Program-made: the position numbers and the translations under genes
Shown here: positions 8,025 through 15,434 of the stretch, one piece after another
How positions within the stretch are numbered: the stretch's first letter is position 1
How the letters are laid out: each line of letters begins with the position of its first letter
Assembly: GCA_009927255.1 (NCBI GenBank)
Contig: RFNJ01000155.1
Location: 1-23,009 of the forward strand
DNA length: 23,009 nt
Reading direction: 5' to 3'
Source of the DNA: Pseudomonadota bacterium
GTDB taxonomy: Bacteria; Pseudomonadota; Alphaproteobacteria; UBA2136; UBA6156
The notes under the pieces: model-generated
The model's input: only the letters and a program-made list of their open reading frames with translations
The model's database searches: none
What the model was told of the DNA's origin: nothing

Positions 8025-8038
8025 CCCACAAGCGGCAT
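8021..8038 (-). promoter_or_regulatory. Possible 5-codon leader ORF overlapping the lptF start
   Basis: AGAGGAAAATA precedes an ATG at 8038 that opens a frame encoding MPLVG and a TGA. The TGA shares two bases with the lptF ATG at 8024 (ATGA-type overlap). The ribosome site serves the mini-ORF better than lptF itself, so re-initiation or coupling is plausible but untested. Confidence 0.35.
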
Positions 8039-8084
8039 TATTTTCCTCTGGTTAAATAATTTTGTAAAAAAATTAAAGGAAAAT

Positions 8085-9668
8085 ATGCCTATGTTCACCC
8101 TCACCGCCGCCCGCCTCACCGAAAAATCGGTCAAAAAAACCGCGATTATATTTTCCGAAAATAAAGCCCGCCTCACCGCCGCAGCGGAAGTGGTGAACAT
8201 CGCCACTAACATGGCCATCAGCACCGCCCTGCGCGGCAGCCGCTACCAAGGCGGCATGAACGAAACCACCCGCATCACTGTGCCCGGCCAAACTATCTCC
8301 CAAGTGCTGGTGGTCGGCGTAGGCCGGCAAGATAAACTCGAACGCCGCGACTGGTGGCGCCTCGGCCTCACCATCGGCAAAAATCTCGACGCCATCGGCA
8401 CCACCGAAGCCACGGTAGCCCTAGGCGAACTGGCCGACGAAGAAGCCACCCTCTCTGCCGCCCAAGCACTGGTCGAAGGCATCCACATGGCCCTCTACCG
8501 CTTCGATGAATTCAAGTCCGAGCAAAAAGACCACCAAAAACCCCGTTTCGAAAAACTCGCCATCCACACCAGCAGCCGCATCGCCCGCATGCTGGAAGAC
8601 GCCACGCCTGCGCTGGAAAAGCTGCTCGCCGCCACCAACACCACCCGCAATGCCGTCAATCTGCCACCCAATGTTGCCAACCCCGAATACATGGCCGAAC
8701 AAGCCCGCAAGCTGGAAAAACTCGGCGTTAAGGTTGAAGTGATTGACGAAAAGCAAATGAAAAAGCTGGGAATGAATCTCTTCCTCGCCGTCGGCGGCAG
8801 CGCGGCACCCGAAGACCAACCCCGCCTGGTGCTGATGCACTACAACGGCCTTGGCAAAACCGCCGCGCGCCCCTACGCCATCGTCGGCAAGGGCGTGATG
8901 TTCGACACCGGCGGCTACAACCTCAAGCCCAGCAACGCCATGACTGGCATGAAGTTCGACATGGCTGGCAGCGCCGCCGTGCTCGGCGCCATCCAAGCGC
9001 TGGCCAGCCGCAAGGCCAAAGTCAACGTGGTCGGCGTCATGGCCTGTGCCATGAATATGGTCGGCCAAACCCCCTTCGTGCCCGACAGCATCTATAAGTC
9101 CTACAAAGGCCTATTCGTCGAAATTGGCAACACCGACGCCGAAGGCCGCCTGGTGTTGGCCGATGCGGTGGCCTACACCATCGAAAAACACAACCCAACC
9201 TACCTCGTCGACCTCGCCACATTAACAGGTGCCTGCATGGTCGCCCTAGGCGGCGCCTACGCAGGGCTGTTCAGCAACAACAAAACGCTGGCCAACAGCC
9301 TGCACAAAGCGGGGGAAGAAGTCGGCGAGCGCCTCTGGCACATGCCCGCCGATGATGTTTATGCCGCCAAAACCAAAGTGGCCGATGTCAACAACGACGG
9401 CAACCCCTACGGCGGCGCCAGCACCGGCGCAGTCTTCGTCAAAAAATTCGCCGACAAAACCCCCTGGGCGCACCTTGATATTGCAGGCGTCGCCAACCAA
9501 GACAAAGCCCCCGGCATCCCCGACGCCTTCACCGGCGCCACCGGCTTCGGCACAAGGCTATTGGTCAACTGGCTCGAAAACCACGCCCCCGCCCCCCAGC
9601 CCGAAAAAGTCATCAAAGATGCAAATGCTCCCAAACGCCCCCGCGGGCGCCCGCCGAAAGCCCGCTAG
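8085..9668 (+). CDS. pepA: Leucyl aminopeptidase PepA (M17) with AT-hook-like C-terminal tail
   Basis: PepA removes N-terminal residues, preferentially Leu, using two divalent metals. In E. coli it also binds DNA in Xer recombination and carAB control. The 527-aa product keeps the whole active site: Lys269 and Asp274 (VGKGVMFDTGG), Lys281, Asp292 (MKFDMAG), and Asp351, Glu353 and Arg355 (NTDAEGR). AAAGGA (8075-8080) sets the ATG at 8085, and a second ATG at 8091 is also possible. After the usual end (GFGTRLLVNWLENH) there is an extra tail of about 25 residues ending KRPRGRPPK (517-525), which matches an AT-hook. The last codons and the stop lie inside a 12-bp hairpin. Divergent from lptF, as usual in alphaproteobacteria. 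Confidence 0.95.
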   Translation: MPMFTLTAARLTEKSVKKTAIIFSENKARLTAAAEVVNIATNMAISTALRGSRYQGGMNETTRITVPGQTISQVLVVGVGRQDKLERRDWWRLGLTIGKNLDAIGTTEATVALGELADEEATLSAAQALVEGIHMALYRFDEFKSEQKDHQKPRFEKLAIHTSSRIARMLEDATPALEKLLAATNTTRNAVNLPPNVANPEYMAEQARKLEKLGVKVEVIDEKQMKKLGMNLFLAVGGSAAPEDQPRLVLMHYNGLGKTAARPYAIVGKGVMFDTGGYNLKPSNAMTGMKFDMAGSAAVLGAIQALASRKAKVNVVGVMACAMNMVGQTPFVPDSIYKSYKGLFVEIGNTDAEGRLVLADAVAYTIEKHNPTYLVDLATLTGACMVALGGAYAGLFSNNKTLANSLHKAGEEVGERLWHMPADDVYAAKTKVADVNNDGNPYGGASTGAVFVKKFADKTPWAHLDIAGVANQDKAPGIPDAFTGATGFGTRLLVNWLENHAPAPQPEKVIKDANAPKRPRGRPPKAR

Positions 9669-9679
9669 GGCTTTCGGCG
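9652..9679 (+). repeat. Perfect hairpin spanning the pepA stop codon
   Basis: CGCCGAAAGCCC (9652-9663) pairs with GGGCTTTCGGCG (9668-9679) across a 4-nt loop. The 12-bp stem contains the last four codons and the stop of pepA. No T tract follows, so it is not a standard intrinsic terminator. It could protect the mRNA 3' end or be part of a mobile palindrome. Confidence 0.8.
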
Positions 9680-9736
9680 CCCTGCGAAGCTCCCCGCGCC
9701 CCTCGTAGAGGGGCGACGGCTGGAGCGTAGCAGGGC
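9679..9736. repeat. 58-nt three-tier palindrome (REP-like)
   Basis: From outside to inside, GCCCTGC (9679-9685) pairs with GCAGGGC (9730-9736), GCTCC (9689-9693) with GGAGC (9722-9726), and CGCCCCTC (9697-9704) with GAGGGGCG (9708-9715). That gives 20 paired positions interrupted by small internal loops. The element abuts the pepA-stop hairpin and precedes the GIY-YIG gene by 31 nt. Structure and position resemble repetitive extragenic palindromes. Only one copy is visible in this window. Confidence 0.75.
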
Positions 9737-9767
9737 AACACAAACCCCCAACCAGCAAAGCAAAAAC

Positions 9768-10019
9768 ATGTTCTACGTCTACTTCCTCATCTCCCTCACC
9801 AACCCGCAAAAAACCTACATCGGCTTCACCACCAATCACCCAACCGAACGCCTTAGCGGGCACAATGCCGGAGACACCGCCTACACCAAAAAACACAAGC
9901 CATGGCAGTTAGCTTCCTACATCGCATTTCAAACCGAAGCCCAAGCCCGTAGATACGAAGTCTACGCCAAATCCGGTTCTGGCAAAGCCTACATCAACAA
10001 GCACTTCCTCACCCCATGA
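9768..10019 (+). CDS. Small single-domain GIY-YIG endonuclease-like protein
   Basis: The 83-aa product consists of little more than a GIY-YIG nuclease fold. VYF at residues 4-6 stands in the GIY position and YIG (around 19-21) is intact. A conserved Arg and His follow (ERLSGHNAG), and the late Glu of the active site is probably in RRYEVYAKSGSGKAYINK. This matches the UvrC-like/UPF0213-type small nucleases, whose cellular role is mostly unknown. It sits between pepA and holC, which normally adjoin, right after a palindrome, and its TGA overlaps the holC ATG. The ribosome site is weak. It is probably an acquired element. Whether it acts on the nearby palindrome is only a hypothesis. Confidence 0.85.
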   Translation: MFYVYFLISLTNPQKTYIGFTTNHPTERLSGHNAGDTAYTKKHKPWQLASYIAFQTEAQARRYEVYAKSGSGKAYINKHFLTP

Positions 10020-10486
10020 TCCCCATCGCCTTCTACCACACCCAAGGCGAAACCCCCGCCGCGCTGGATGCCACACTCCCCCCGCTGCTGGAAAAAGCCC
10101 TCAAAGCGGGGCATAAAGTGCTGCTGGTCACCCCGTCCGAATCCCGCACCCACCGCCTCGATGAAACGCTGTGGACGTATAGCGCCACCAGCTTCCTCCC
10201 CCACGCCAGCAGCGGCGGAAATAACGACGACACCCAGCCCATCCTGCTCACCCACGCACTGGAAAACCTGCCCCTATTGGCAGGCCGCACACCAGTCGTA
10301 CTGGCAGGAGCTGAAGCCGCACTCCCCGTCCTCATCAGCCAAAACCCCAATAAAGTCCTCTACCTCTTCAACGCCAGCCAAGCGGCGCTGGAAGTCGCCC
10401 GCCCACTGTTCAAACATCTCAAAACCCAAGGCCACCAAGTCCAATACTGGCAACAAACCCCCCAAGGCAGCTGGCAACAAAAGTAA
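10016..10486 (+). CDS. holC: DNA polymerase III chi subunit
   Basis: Chi is the clamp-loader accessory subunit that links the replicase to SSB. The 156-aa product carries the family landmarks: IAFYHTQGETP at the start, LPPLLEKALKAGHKVLLVTPS, the LDETLWTYSATSFLPH segment, a QPILLT strand, a weakly conserved middle, and the closing VQYWQQTPQGSW. Length is normal. The ATG at 10016 overlaps the stop of the GIY-YIG gene (ATGA), so translation now depends on an unusual neighbour. In most alphaproteobacteria holC directly follows pepA. No terminator follows the stop, and the next gene starts 94 nt later. Confidence 0.9.
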   Translation: MIPIAFYHTQGETPAALDATLPPLLEKALKAGHKVLLVTPSESRTHRLDETLWTYSATSFLPHASSGGNNDDTQPILLTHALENLPLLAGRTPVVLAGAEAALPVLISQNPNKVLYLFNASQAALEVARPLFKHLKTQGHQVQYWQQTPQGSWQQK

Positions 10487-10546
10487 CAATACTTACACCC
10501 ACGTTACATCCCCCTGAAACAAGCGCCCCGATGATAAGCAAGTTGG

Positions 10547-10575
10547 TTGTAGACCTTTTTATTGCGGCACATTCT
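10547..10575 (+). promoter_or_regulatory. Possible promoter giving a leaderless mRNA for the TauE/SafE gene
   Basis: TTGTAG (10547-10552) and CATTCT (10570-10575) are 17 bp apart, and the -10 ends 5 nt before the ATG at 10581. There is no Shine-Dalgarno before that ATG. Both boxes are imperfect, so this is tentative. Confidence 0.35.
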
Positions 10576-10580
10576 ACCCC

Positions 10581-11324
10581 ATGGAGACTTTATTACTGAT
10601 TACCGCGGCGTTTGTGGCGAGTTTGCTTTCGGGCGTTTATGGCATGGCGGGTGGCTTGGTGCTGCTGGCGGTTTACCTGATGTTTCTGCCCACTGCCAAA
10701 GTGATGTTGTTGCATGGGCTGGTGATGTTTGTGGCCTGTGCGGGGCGGGCGGTGATTGCGCGGGACCAGCTATTGCCTTCGGTTTTGATTACTGGCGCGG
10801 TGATGGCGCCGCTGCTGTGCTGGTTTTTCATCAGCCATGAAGTGGTGCTGCCCAAGCCGCTGATTTATATTTTGGTGGGCATAACCTCTTTTATTGTGTG
10901 GTTGCCGCCGAGCAAGTTTTCGATTCCGGTGGGCAAGAAACGCGGGGCGAGTGTGCCAACTGCGGCTTCGTTAATTTTTACCCTTTCACTTGGTGCGGCG
11001 GGGCCGATGATTGATGCGATTTTTTTACAATCTGGCCTAAACCGGGCCAAAATTATGGCCAACAAGGCGTTTTTGCAGGTGCTGGCGCATGGCAGCAAAA
11101 TTATTGTTTATGGCGGCCTAACCCTGCTGGCGCCAGATGCATTGCAGAGCACTTATACGCCGCTGCTGCTGGGAGGGTCACTGGTGGCGGCGTTGGCTGG
11201 GACGTGGGCGGGCAACCACATTCTGCAGCAAATGAGCGAGAACTTTTTTACCCGCACCAGCCGGTGGCTGATTAGTGCGATTGCGGTGTATTATGTGGTG
11301 CAGGGGGTGATGAGTTTGGGGTAG
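10581..11324 (+). CDS. TauE/SafE (DUF81) family membrane permease
   Basis: The 247-aa product is almost entirely hydrophobic, with seven to eight predicted helices. It has the two-repeat layout of the TauE/SafE family, whose characterised members export sulfite or organosulfonates. The N-terminal repeat begins LLLITAAFVASLLSGVYGMAG, where a Gly-rich SGxxGxAGG-like turn is typical. The second repeat begins SLIFTLSLGAAGPMIDAIFL after a basic loop (VGKKRGAS). The substrate cannot be inferred. The gene stands alone between holC and the convergent glmM, whose stop is 4 nt from its own. No ribosome binding site is visible before ATG 10581. Confidence 0.85.
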   Translation: METLLLITAAFVASLLSGVYGMAGGLVLLAVYLMFLPTAKVMLLHGLVMFVACAGRAVIARDQLLPSVLITGAVMAPLLCWFFISHEVVLPKPLIYILVGITSFIVWLPPSKFSIPVGKKRGASVPTAASLIFTLSLGAAGPMIDAIFLQSGLNRAKIMANKAFLQVLAHGSKIIVYGGLTLLAPDALQSTYTPLLLGGSLVAALAGTWAGNHILQQMSENFFTRTSRWLISAIAVYYVVQGVMSLG

Positions 11325-11328
11325 ACCG

Positions 11329-12708
11329 CTAGCGCTCAGCAGCAGCAGTGACTTCTTCCACCAGGAGCTTCAGATGCGCTTGCATTTGGGCTTCTTTTTC
11401 GGCTTCCACCATGATGCGGATGAGGGGTTCGGTGCCGCTTTTGCGAATCAGCACCCGACCCGTTTTGCCCAGCGCTTTTTCCGATGCGCTGATGGCTTTT
11501 TGCAGCTTGGCGCCCTCCAGAATCTTCGCCGCGTTGGTACCAGCGGGCAGGCGGATATTGTGGAGCTTTTGCGCCCATGGTTGGTAAAGCTGACGCAAGC
11601 TGCTGGCTTTGGCGTTGTTTTCGCGCAGGTAGGCAAGGATTTGCAGGGCGGCGAGAATACCATCGCCTGTGGTGGCGAAGTCGCGGAAAATCAGGTGGCC
11701 GGACTGTTCGCCGCCGAGATTATAGCCGCCTTGGCGCATTTCGGTTTCCACGTAGTGATCGCCCACTTGGGTGCGGATGAGCTTGAGTTTCAGGCTGGTG
11801 AGGTAACGCTCTAGTCCCATATTGCTCATCACCGTGGCCACCACGCCGCCACCTTGCAATTTGTTTTGGTTTTTGAGGTGTTTGGCGAGTGCGGCAAGCA
11901 TAAAGTCGCCATCAATCACGTCGCCTTTTTCATCGACGGCGATGAGGCGGTCCGCATCGCCATCCAGCGCCAGACCAATATCCGCCTTGTGTTCCAGCAC
12001 CGCTTGGGCCAGCGCTTGGGGGGCGGTGGCGCCAACGTTTTTGTTGATGTTGAAGCCGTCGGGCTCGCAGCCCATGCGGATGACGTTGGCGCCGAGTTCC
12101 CACAAAATCCGTGGGGCGATTTTATAGGCAGCACCGTGGGCGCAATCCACCACCACCTTCAGCCCGTGGAAGCTGAGGCCCCCCGCCACGCTGGTTTTAA
12201 CGAATTCAATGTAGCGGCCCACCGCGTCTTCCACCCGCGTAGCTTTGCCAATATCATCTGGCCCCACCAGCGGGATGCCTTGGGGGGAATCGAGGAGTGT
12301 TTCGATATTTTCCACATAACCGCCGTTAAGTTTCAGGCCATCGGGCGTGAACATTTTGATACCGTTGTCGGCGTAGGGGTTGTGGCTGGCGGTGATCATC
12401 ACGCCCAAATCGGCGCGCAGGCTGCGGGTGAGCATCGCTACCGCAGGCGTGGGCAGCGGGCCAAGCAGCAGGCAGCTGAAGCCGACGCTGGTGAAGCCTG
12501 CTTGCAGGGCGCTTTCGATCATGTAGCCGCTGAGGCGGGTGTCTTTACCAATCACCACCGTGGGTGCGCCGCCGTGGCGGGCGGTAAGCTTTTGCGCCAC
12601 CACGGTGCCGGCGGCTTGGCCGATGCGGGTGATGACGTCGGGCCGCAGCACGTTGCCATTGGCTTCGCCGCGGATGCCGTCGGTGCCGAAATATTTGCCT
12701 TGGGCCAT
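11329..12708 (-). CDS. glmM: Phosphoglucosamine mutase
   Basis: GlmM converts glucosamine-6-phosphate to glucosamine-1-phosphate, feeding UDP-GlcNAc for peptidoglycan and lipid A. The 459-aa product shows all four signatures of the alpha-D-phosphohexomutase family: FGTDGIRG at the N-terminus, the phosphoserine loop TASHNP (Ser108), the metal loop DGDADR (249-254) and the phosphate-binding loop RKSGTEPLIRIMVE near the C-terminus. GGAG, 8 nt upstream of ATG 12708, supports the start. The gene follows ftsH at one gene's distance, which is a common alphaproteobacterial neighbourhood, although folP is absent here and an unrelated gene takes that place. Confidence 0.96.
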   Translation of the reverse strand: MAQGKYFGTDGIRGEANGNVLRPDVITRIGQAAGTVVAQKLTARHGGAPTVVIGKDTRLSGYMIESALQAGFTSVGFSCLLLGPLPTPAVAMLTRSLRADLGVMITASHNPYADNGIKMFTPDGLKLNGGYVENIETLLDSPQGIPLVGPDDIGKATRVEDAVGRYIEFVKTSVAGGLSFHGLKVVVDCAHGAAYKIAPRILWELGANVIRMGCEPDGFNINKNVGATAPQALAQAVLEHKADIGLALDGDADRLIAVDEKGDVIDGDFMLAALAKHLKNQNKLQGGGVVATVMSNMGLERYLTSLKLKLIRTQVGDHYVETEMRQGGYNLGGEQSGHLIFRDFATTGDGILAALQILAYLRENNAKASSLRQLYQPWAQKLHNIRLPAGTNAAKILEGAKLQKAISASEKALGKTGRVLIRKSGTEPLIRIMVEAEKEAQMQAHLKLLVEEVTAAAER

Positions 12709-12725
12709 GTGTTTTTCTCCTTTAA

Positions 12726-13346
12726 CTACATTTTAGCTTTAGCATATTCGTGCAGTGGCAAGCCAAGCTGCCAACGGCGAATAACAATAAAAACACCAAA
12801 GCCCCAATCGCTTATCATCAAAAAAGTCGGATACATAAGAGTTTGCCAAGAAGCTTCGGGAACTGAAAAGAGAACAAAAAAGTACCGTAATCCTGCCCAG
12901 AAATAGGAAATTGGTGGTTCTGTATCGGGTTTGCCGTAGGTTTTACGGAAAGTTGGATAATAGGATAAGCAATCAATACAAATGAGTAAGAGCAATGCTA
13001 AAACGGGATTATTGGTCGCTTTCCAAATAGGAATTGCGGCAAGCGCAGCTAACAAAGCAAGCCAATCGCTGCGGGTAAAATTTTTTTCGCCAACAAACAA
13101 AGCCAAAAATGCAATGACTAGACAAGAAATAGATACCACCGCTAACGCATAGGCTGATGGGCCACCTTGTAATTCAAACTGCGCCAGTGCGCCAATACCA
13201 ACCATAACACCCCACAATAACCAACTAAACGCGTGCGGTTTGGTTTGGCCTAAATATATGGAATAAAAGTAAGTTCCGTAGCGCATGAGCGCCACAGCAA
13301 TAGCTAAAATAGCAAAGAGTGTTGCGCGTTGAAATGCTATATCCAT
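12726..13346 (-). CDS. Multi-pass membrane protein of unknown function, low GC
   Basis: The 206-aa product has about six to seven hydrophobic helices. Landmarks are TKPHAFSWLLWGVMVGIGA (residues 35-53), GPSAYALAVVSISCLVIAFLALF, a short loop NFTRSDW, NPVLALLLLICIDCLSYYPT, and a C-terminal hairpin ending IRRWQ. From memory, similar proteins with the PHxFSWxxWG and DxxxxYPTFRK patterns are frequent in Patescibacteria and scattered in Proteobacteria, none with a known role; this needs a search. The ATG at 13346 lies 6 nt after the ftsH stop and its own stop is 17 nt before glmM, so it is embedded in that operon. The DNA is visibly richer in A+T than both neighbours, suggesting acquisition. Confidence 0.8.
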   Translation of the reverse strand: MDIAFQRATLFAILAIAVALMRYGTYFYSIYLGQTKPHAFSWLLWGVMVGIGALAQFELQGGPSAYALAVVSISCLVIAFLALFVGEKNFTRSDWLALLAALAAIPIWKATNNPVLALLLLICIDCLSYYPTFRKTYGKPDTEPPISYFWAGLRYFFVLFSVPEASWQTLMYPTFLMISDWGFGVFIVIRRWQLGLPLHEYAKAKM

Positions 13347-13352
13347 TGCAAC

Positions 13353-15266
13353 CTAGCTTTTACGTTTTTTGACAGTGGGTTTGGCTGCTGGTTTGGCATC
13401 GGTTGGGGTGGTTGAAGTGGGCCGTTTGGTGTCTTTCACCACTGCGATTTTTTTGCCGTCGATCAGGTCTTTCACCTGTTGGGCGTCCAGCGTTTCATAT
13501 TCTAGCAAGCCGAGAGCGAGGATTTCCAGCGCTTTGCCGTGCTTTTTTAGCAGGGCTTTGCAGCGCTCAAAGTTACGGTCAATAATCGCGCGCACTTCGG
13601 CATCCACCTTGGCGGCCATGGCTTCGCTGATGGTGCTACGGCTGGTGATGTCGCGCCCTAAAAACACTTGGCTCTCTTTTTCGCCGTAGTTGATCGGGCC
13701 GAGGCTGCTCATCCCCCATTGCATCACCATGCGGCGGGCAAGGTCGGTCGCGCGTTCAATGTCGTTGCTGGCGCCGCTGGTTTGCTGGCCGTTCAGGAAC
13801 TGTTCTTCCGCCAATCTTCCGCCGAACAGCATCGCGATTTGGTTTTCTAAGTAATCCTTGGCGTAGGTGAATTTATCTTCGCCCGGCAAACTCATGGTAA
13901 CGCCCAGCGCGCGCCCACGCGGGATGATGGTGACTTTGTGGAGAGGGTCTTTCGGGCCATCGAGATAGAGCATCGCAATCGCGTGGCCAGCTTCGTGGTA
14001 GGCCGTGGTGCGCTTGGCGTCTTCGGTCATTACGGTGCTGCGGCGTTCGGCGCCCATCATTACTTTATCGCGGGCGGCTTCAAAGTCGGCCATGTCCACC
14101 ATCCGCTTATTTTTGCGGGCGGCCAGCAGCGCGGCTTCGTTCACCAAGTTCTGCAAATCGGCCCCACTAAAGCCAGGGGTGCCGCGGGCAATGGTTTCGG
14201 CCTCTACATCCGCCGACAGTGGCACTTTTTGCATGTGAACAGTCAGGATTTGGCTACGGCCTTTAATATCGGGCAGCGGCACCACCACTTGGCGGTCAAA
14301 CCGGCCGGGGCGCATCAGCGCGGGGTCCAGCACGTCCGGGCGGTTGGTGGCGGCAATGATGATCACGCCTTCGCTGGCATCGAAGCCATCCATTTCCACC
14401 AGCATGGCGTTGAGGGTTTGCTCGCGTTCGTCGTTCCCGCCGCCCAAGCCTGCGCCACGGTGGCGGCCAACGGCGTCGATTTCATCAATAAAAATAATGC
14501 ACGGCGCGTGCTTTTTGCCGGTTTCAAACAAATCCCGCACCCGCGCGGCGCCCACACCCACAAACATCTCCACAAAGTCTGAACCCGAAATGCTGAAAAA
14601 CGGCACGCCAGCCTCCCCCGCCACCGCCCGCGCCAGCAGGGTTTTACCAGTGCCAGGGCTGCCGACCAGCAGCACGCCCTTGGGAATACGGCCACCCAAG
14701 CGCTGGAATTTGTTAGGGTCGCGTAGGAAATCCACCACTTCTTGCAGTTCTTGCTTGGCTTCATCCACCCCTGCCACATCGCCAAAGCCTACTTTTACCT
14801 TGGTTTCGCTGTGCATTTGCACCCGCGCCTTGCCAAAACCAAACGGCCCGCCGCCGCCCGCGCCGCCTTTGCCCTGCATTTGGCGCATAAAGTATATCCA
14901 GATGCCAATAAACAGCAGCCATGGCGCCCAGCCGATGAGAATTTGCATCAGCGTGCTCATTTCTTGCGGTGGAACCACTTGAATATCAACGTTTTTTGCG
15001 CGCAGAGCTTTGATGAGGTCGGGGTCGTTCGGTGCCAGCGAGGTGACTTTGCCGCCGCTGCTGAGGTGGCCAACCAAGTCGCCCGTGTCGGTCAGTTCCA
15101 CTTTGCTGAAGGCGCCGCTGTCAATCCGGCTGAGGAACTGGCTGTAGCTAACTTCGGTTTCCGCCTTGCGCGCCTGCAAGCCGCCCGCCTGAAACACGCT
15201 GACAACCGCCAAAACGACGAAGAAAATGCCTGCCCACAGCAGGGCTTGTTTGGTGAAGGGATTCAT
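13353..15266 (-). CDS. ftsH: ATP-dependent zinc metalloprotease FtsH
   Basis: FtsH is the hexameric membrane AAA+ protease that degrades misfolded membrane proteins and short-lived regulators, including LpxC in many proteobacteria. The ATG at 15266 is chosen because MNPFTKQALLWAGIFF begins the first membrane helix directly, while the frame upstream reads through intergenic sequence. The product is 637 aa. TM1 is at about 8-27, a periplasmic domain follows to about 100, and TM2 is WAPWLLFIGIWIYFM. Walker A is GSPGTGKT (202-209), Walker B IIFIDEID, and the second region of homology contains RPGRFDR. The zinc motif is HEAGH (424-428), with a downstream Asp502 (SNDIERAT). The C-terminus is Lys-rich. 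It heads the unit ftsH-membrane protein-glmM. Confidence 0.96.
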   Translation of the reverse strand: MNPFTKQALLWAGIFFVVLAVVSVFQAGGLQARKAETEVSYSQFLSRIDSGAFSKVELTDTGDLVGHLSSGGKVTSLAPNDPDLIKALRAKNVDIQVVPPQEMSTLMQILIGWAPWLLFIGIWIYFMRQMQGKGGAGGGGPFGFGKARVQMHSETKVKVGFGDVAGVDEAKQELQEVVDFLRDPNKFQRLGGRIPKGVLLVGSPGTGKTLLARAVAGEAGVPFFSISGSDFVEMFVGVGAARVRDLFETGKKHAPCIIFIDEIDAVGRHRGAGLGGGNDEREQTLNAMLVEMDGFDASEGVIIIAATNRPDVLDPALMRPGRFDRQVVVPLPDIKGRSQILTVHMQKVPLSADVEAETIARGTPGFSGADLQNLVNEAALLAARKNKRMVDMADFEAARDKVMMGAERRSTVMTEDAKRTTAYHEAGHAIAMLYLDGPKDPLHKVTIIPRGRALGVTMSLPGEDKFTYAKDYLENQIAMLFGGRLAEEQFLNGQQTSGASNDIERATDLARRMVMQWGMSSLGPINYGEKESQVFLGRDITSRSTISEAMAAKVDAEVRAIIDRNFERCKALLKKHGKALEILALGLLEYETLDAQQVKDLIDGKKIAVVKDTKRPTSTTPTDAKPAAKPTVKKRKS

Positions 15267-15350
15267 ACCCCCAACACTGCCCCTAAATCGGCAGACATTC
15301 AACCAAAAACGGTAGCAATATGGCCGATTTTTTGGGCAACGGATGGGGGG

Positions 15351-15379
15351 TTGTGCAAAGCGTTTGTATACTATAAGAT
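15351..15379 (+). promoter_or_regulatory. Candidate promoter of the exported Gln-rich protein
   Basis: TTGTGC (15351-15356) and TAAGAT (15374-15379) are 17 bp apart. TATACTATAAG in the spacer offers alternative -10 registers. This would give a leader of about 50 nt before the ATG at 15435. Confidence 0.4.
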
Positions 15380-15434
15380 GTTCGAGAACTAACGTATCTT
15401 GACGATCTTTCCTCTTACAACATGGAGCAATCCA

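Noticed and set aside
8085..9668. Extending PepA upstream to 7710
   Set aside because: The frame is open from 7710 but would run antisense through lptF. AAAGGA before 8085 and the usual family N-terminus fix the start there.
9768..10019. Homing endonuclease in an intron
   Set aside because: pepA and holC are both uninterrupted, no intron or intein boundaries are visible, and the protein is the minimal single-domain form.
10531..10599. 22-codon ORF overlapping the TauE/SafE start
   Set aside because: Its ATG has no ribosome site (GCGCCCC upstream) and the peptide is unremarkable.
11854..12906. 350-codon plus-strand frame over glmM
   Set aside because: It is a mirror of the glmM coding frame with no start signal and no recognisable domain.
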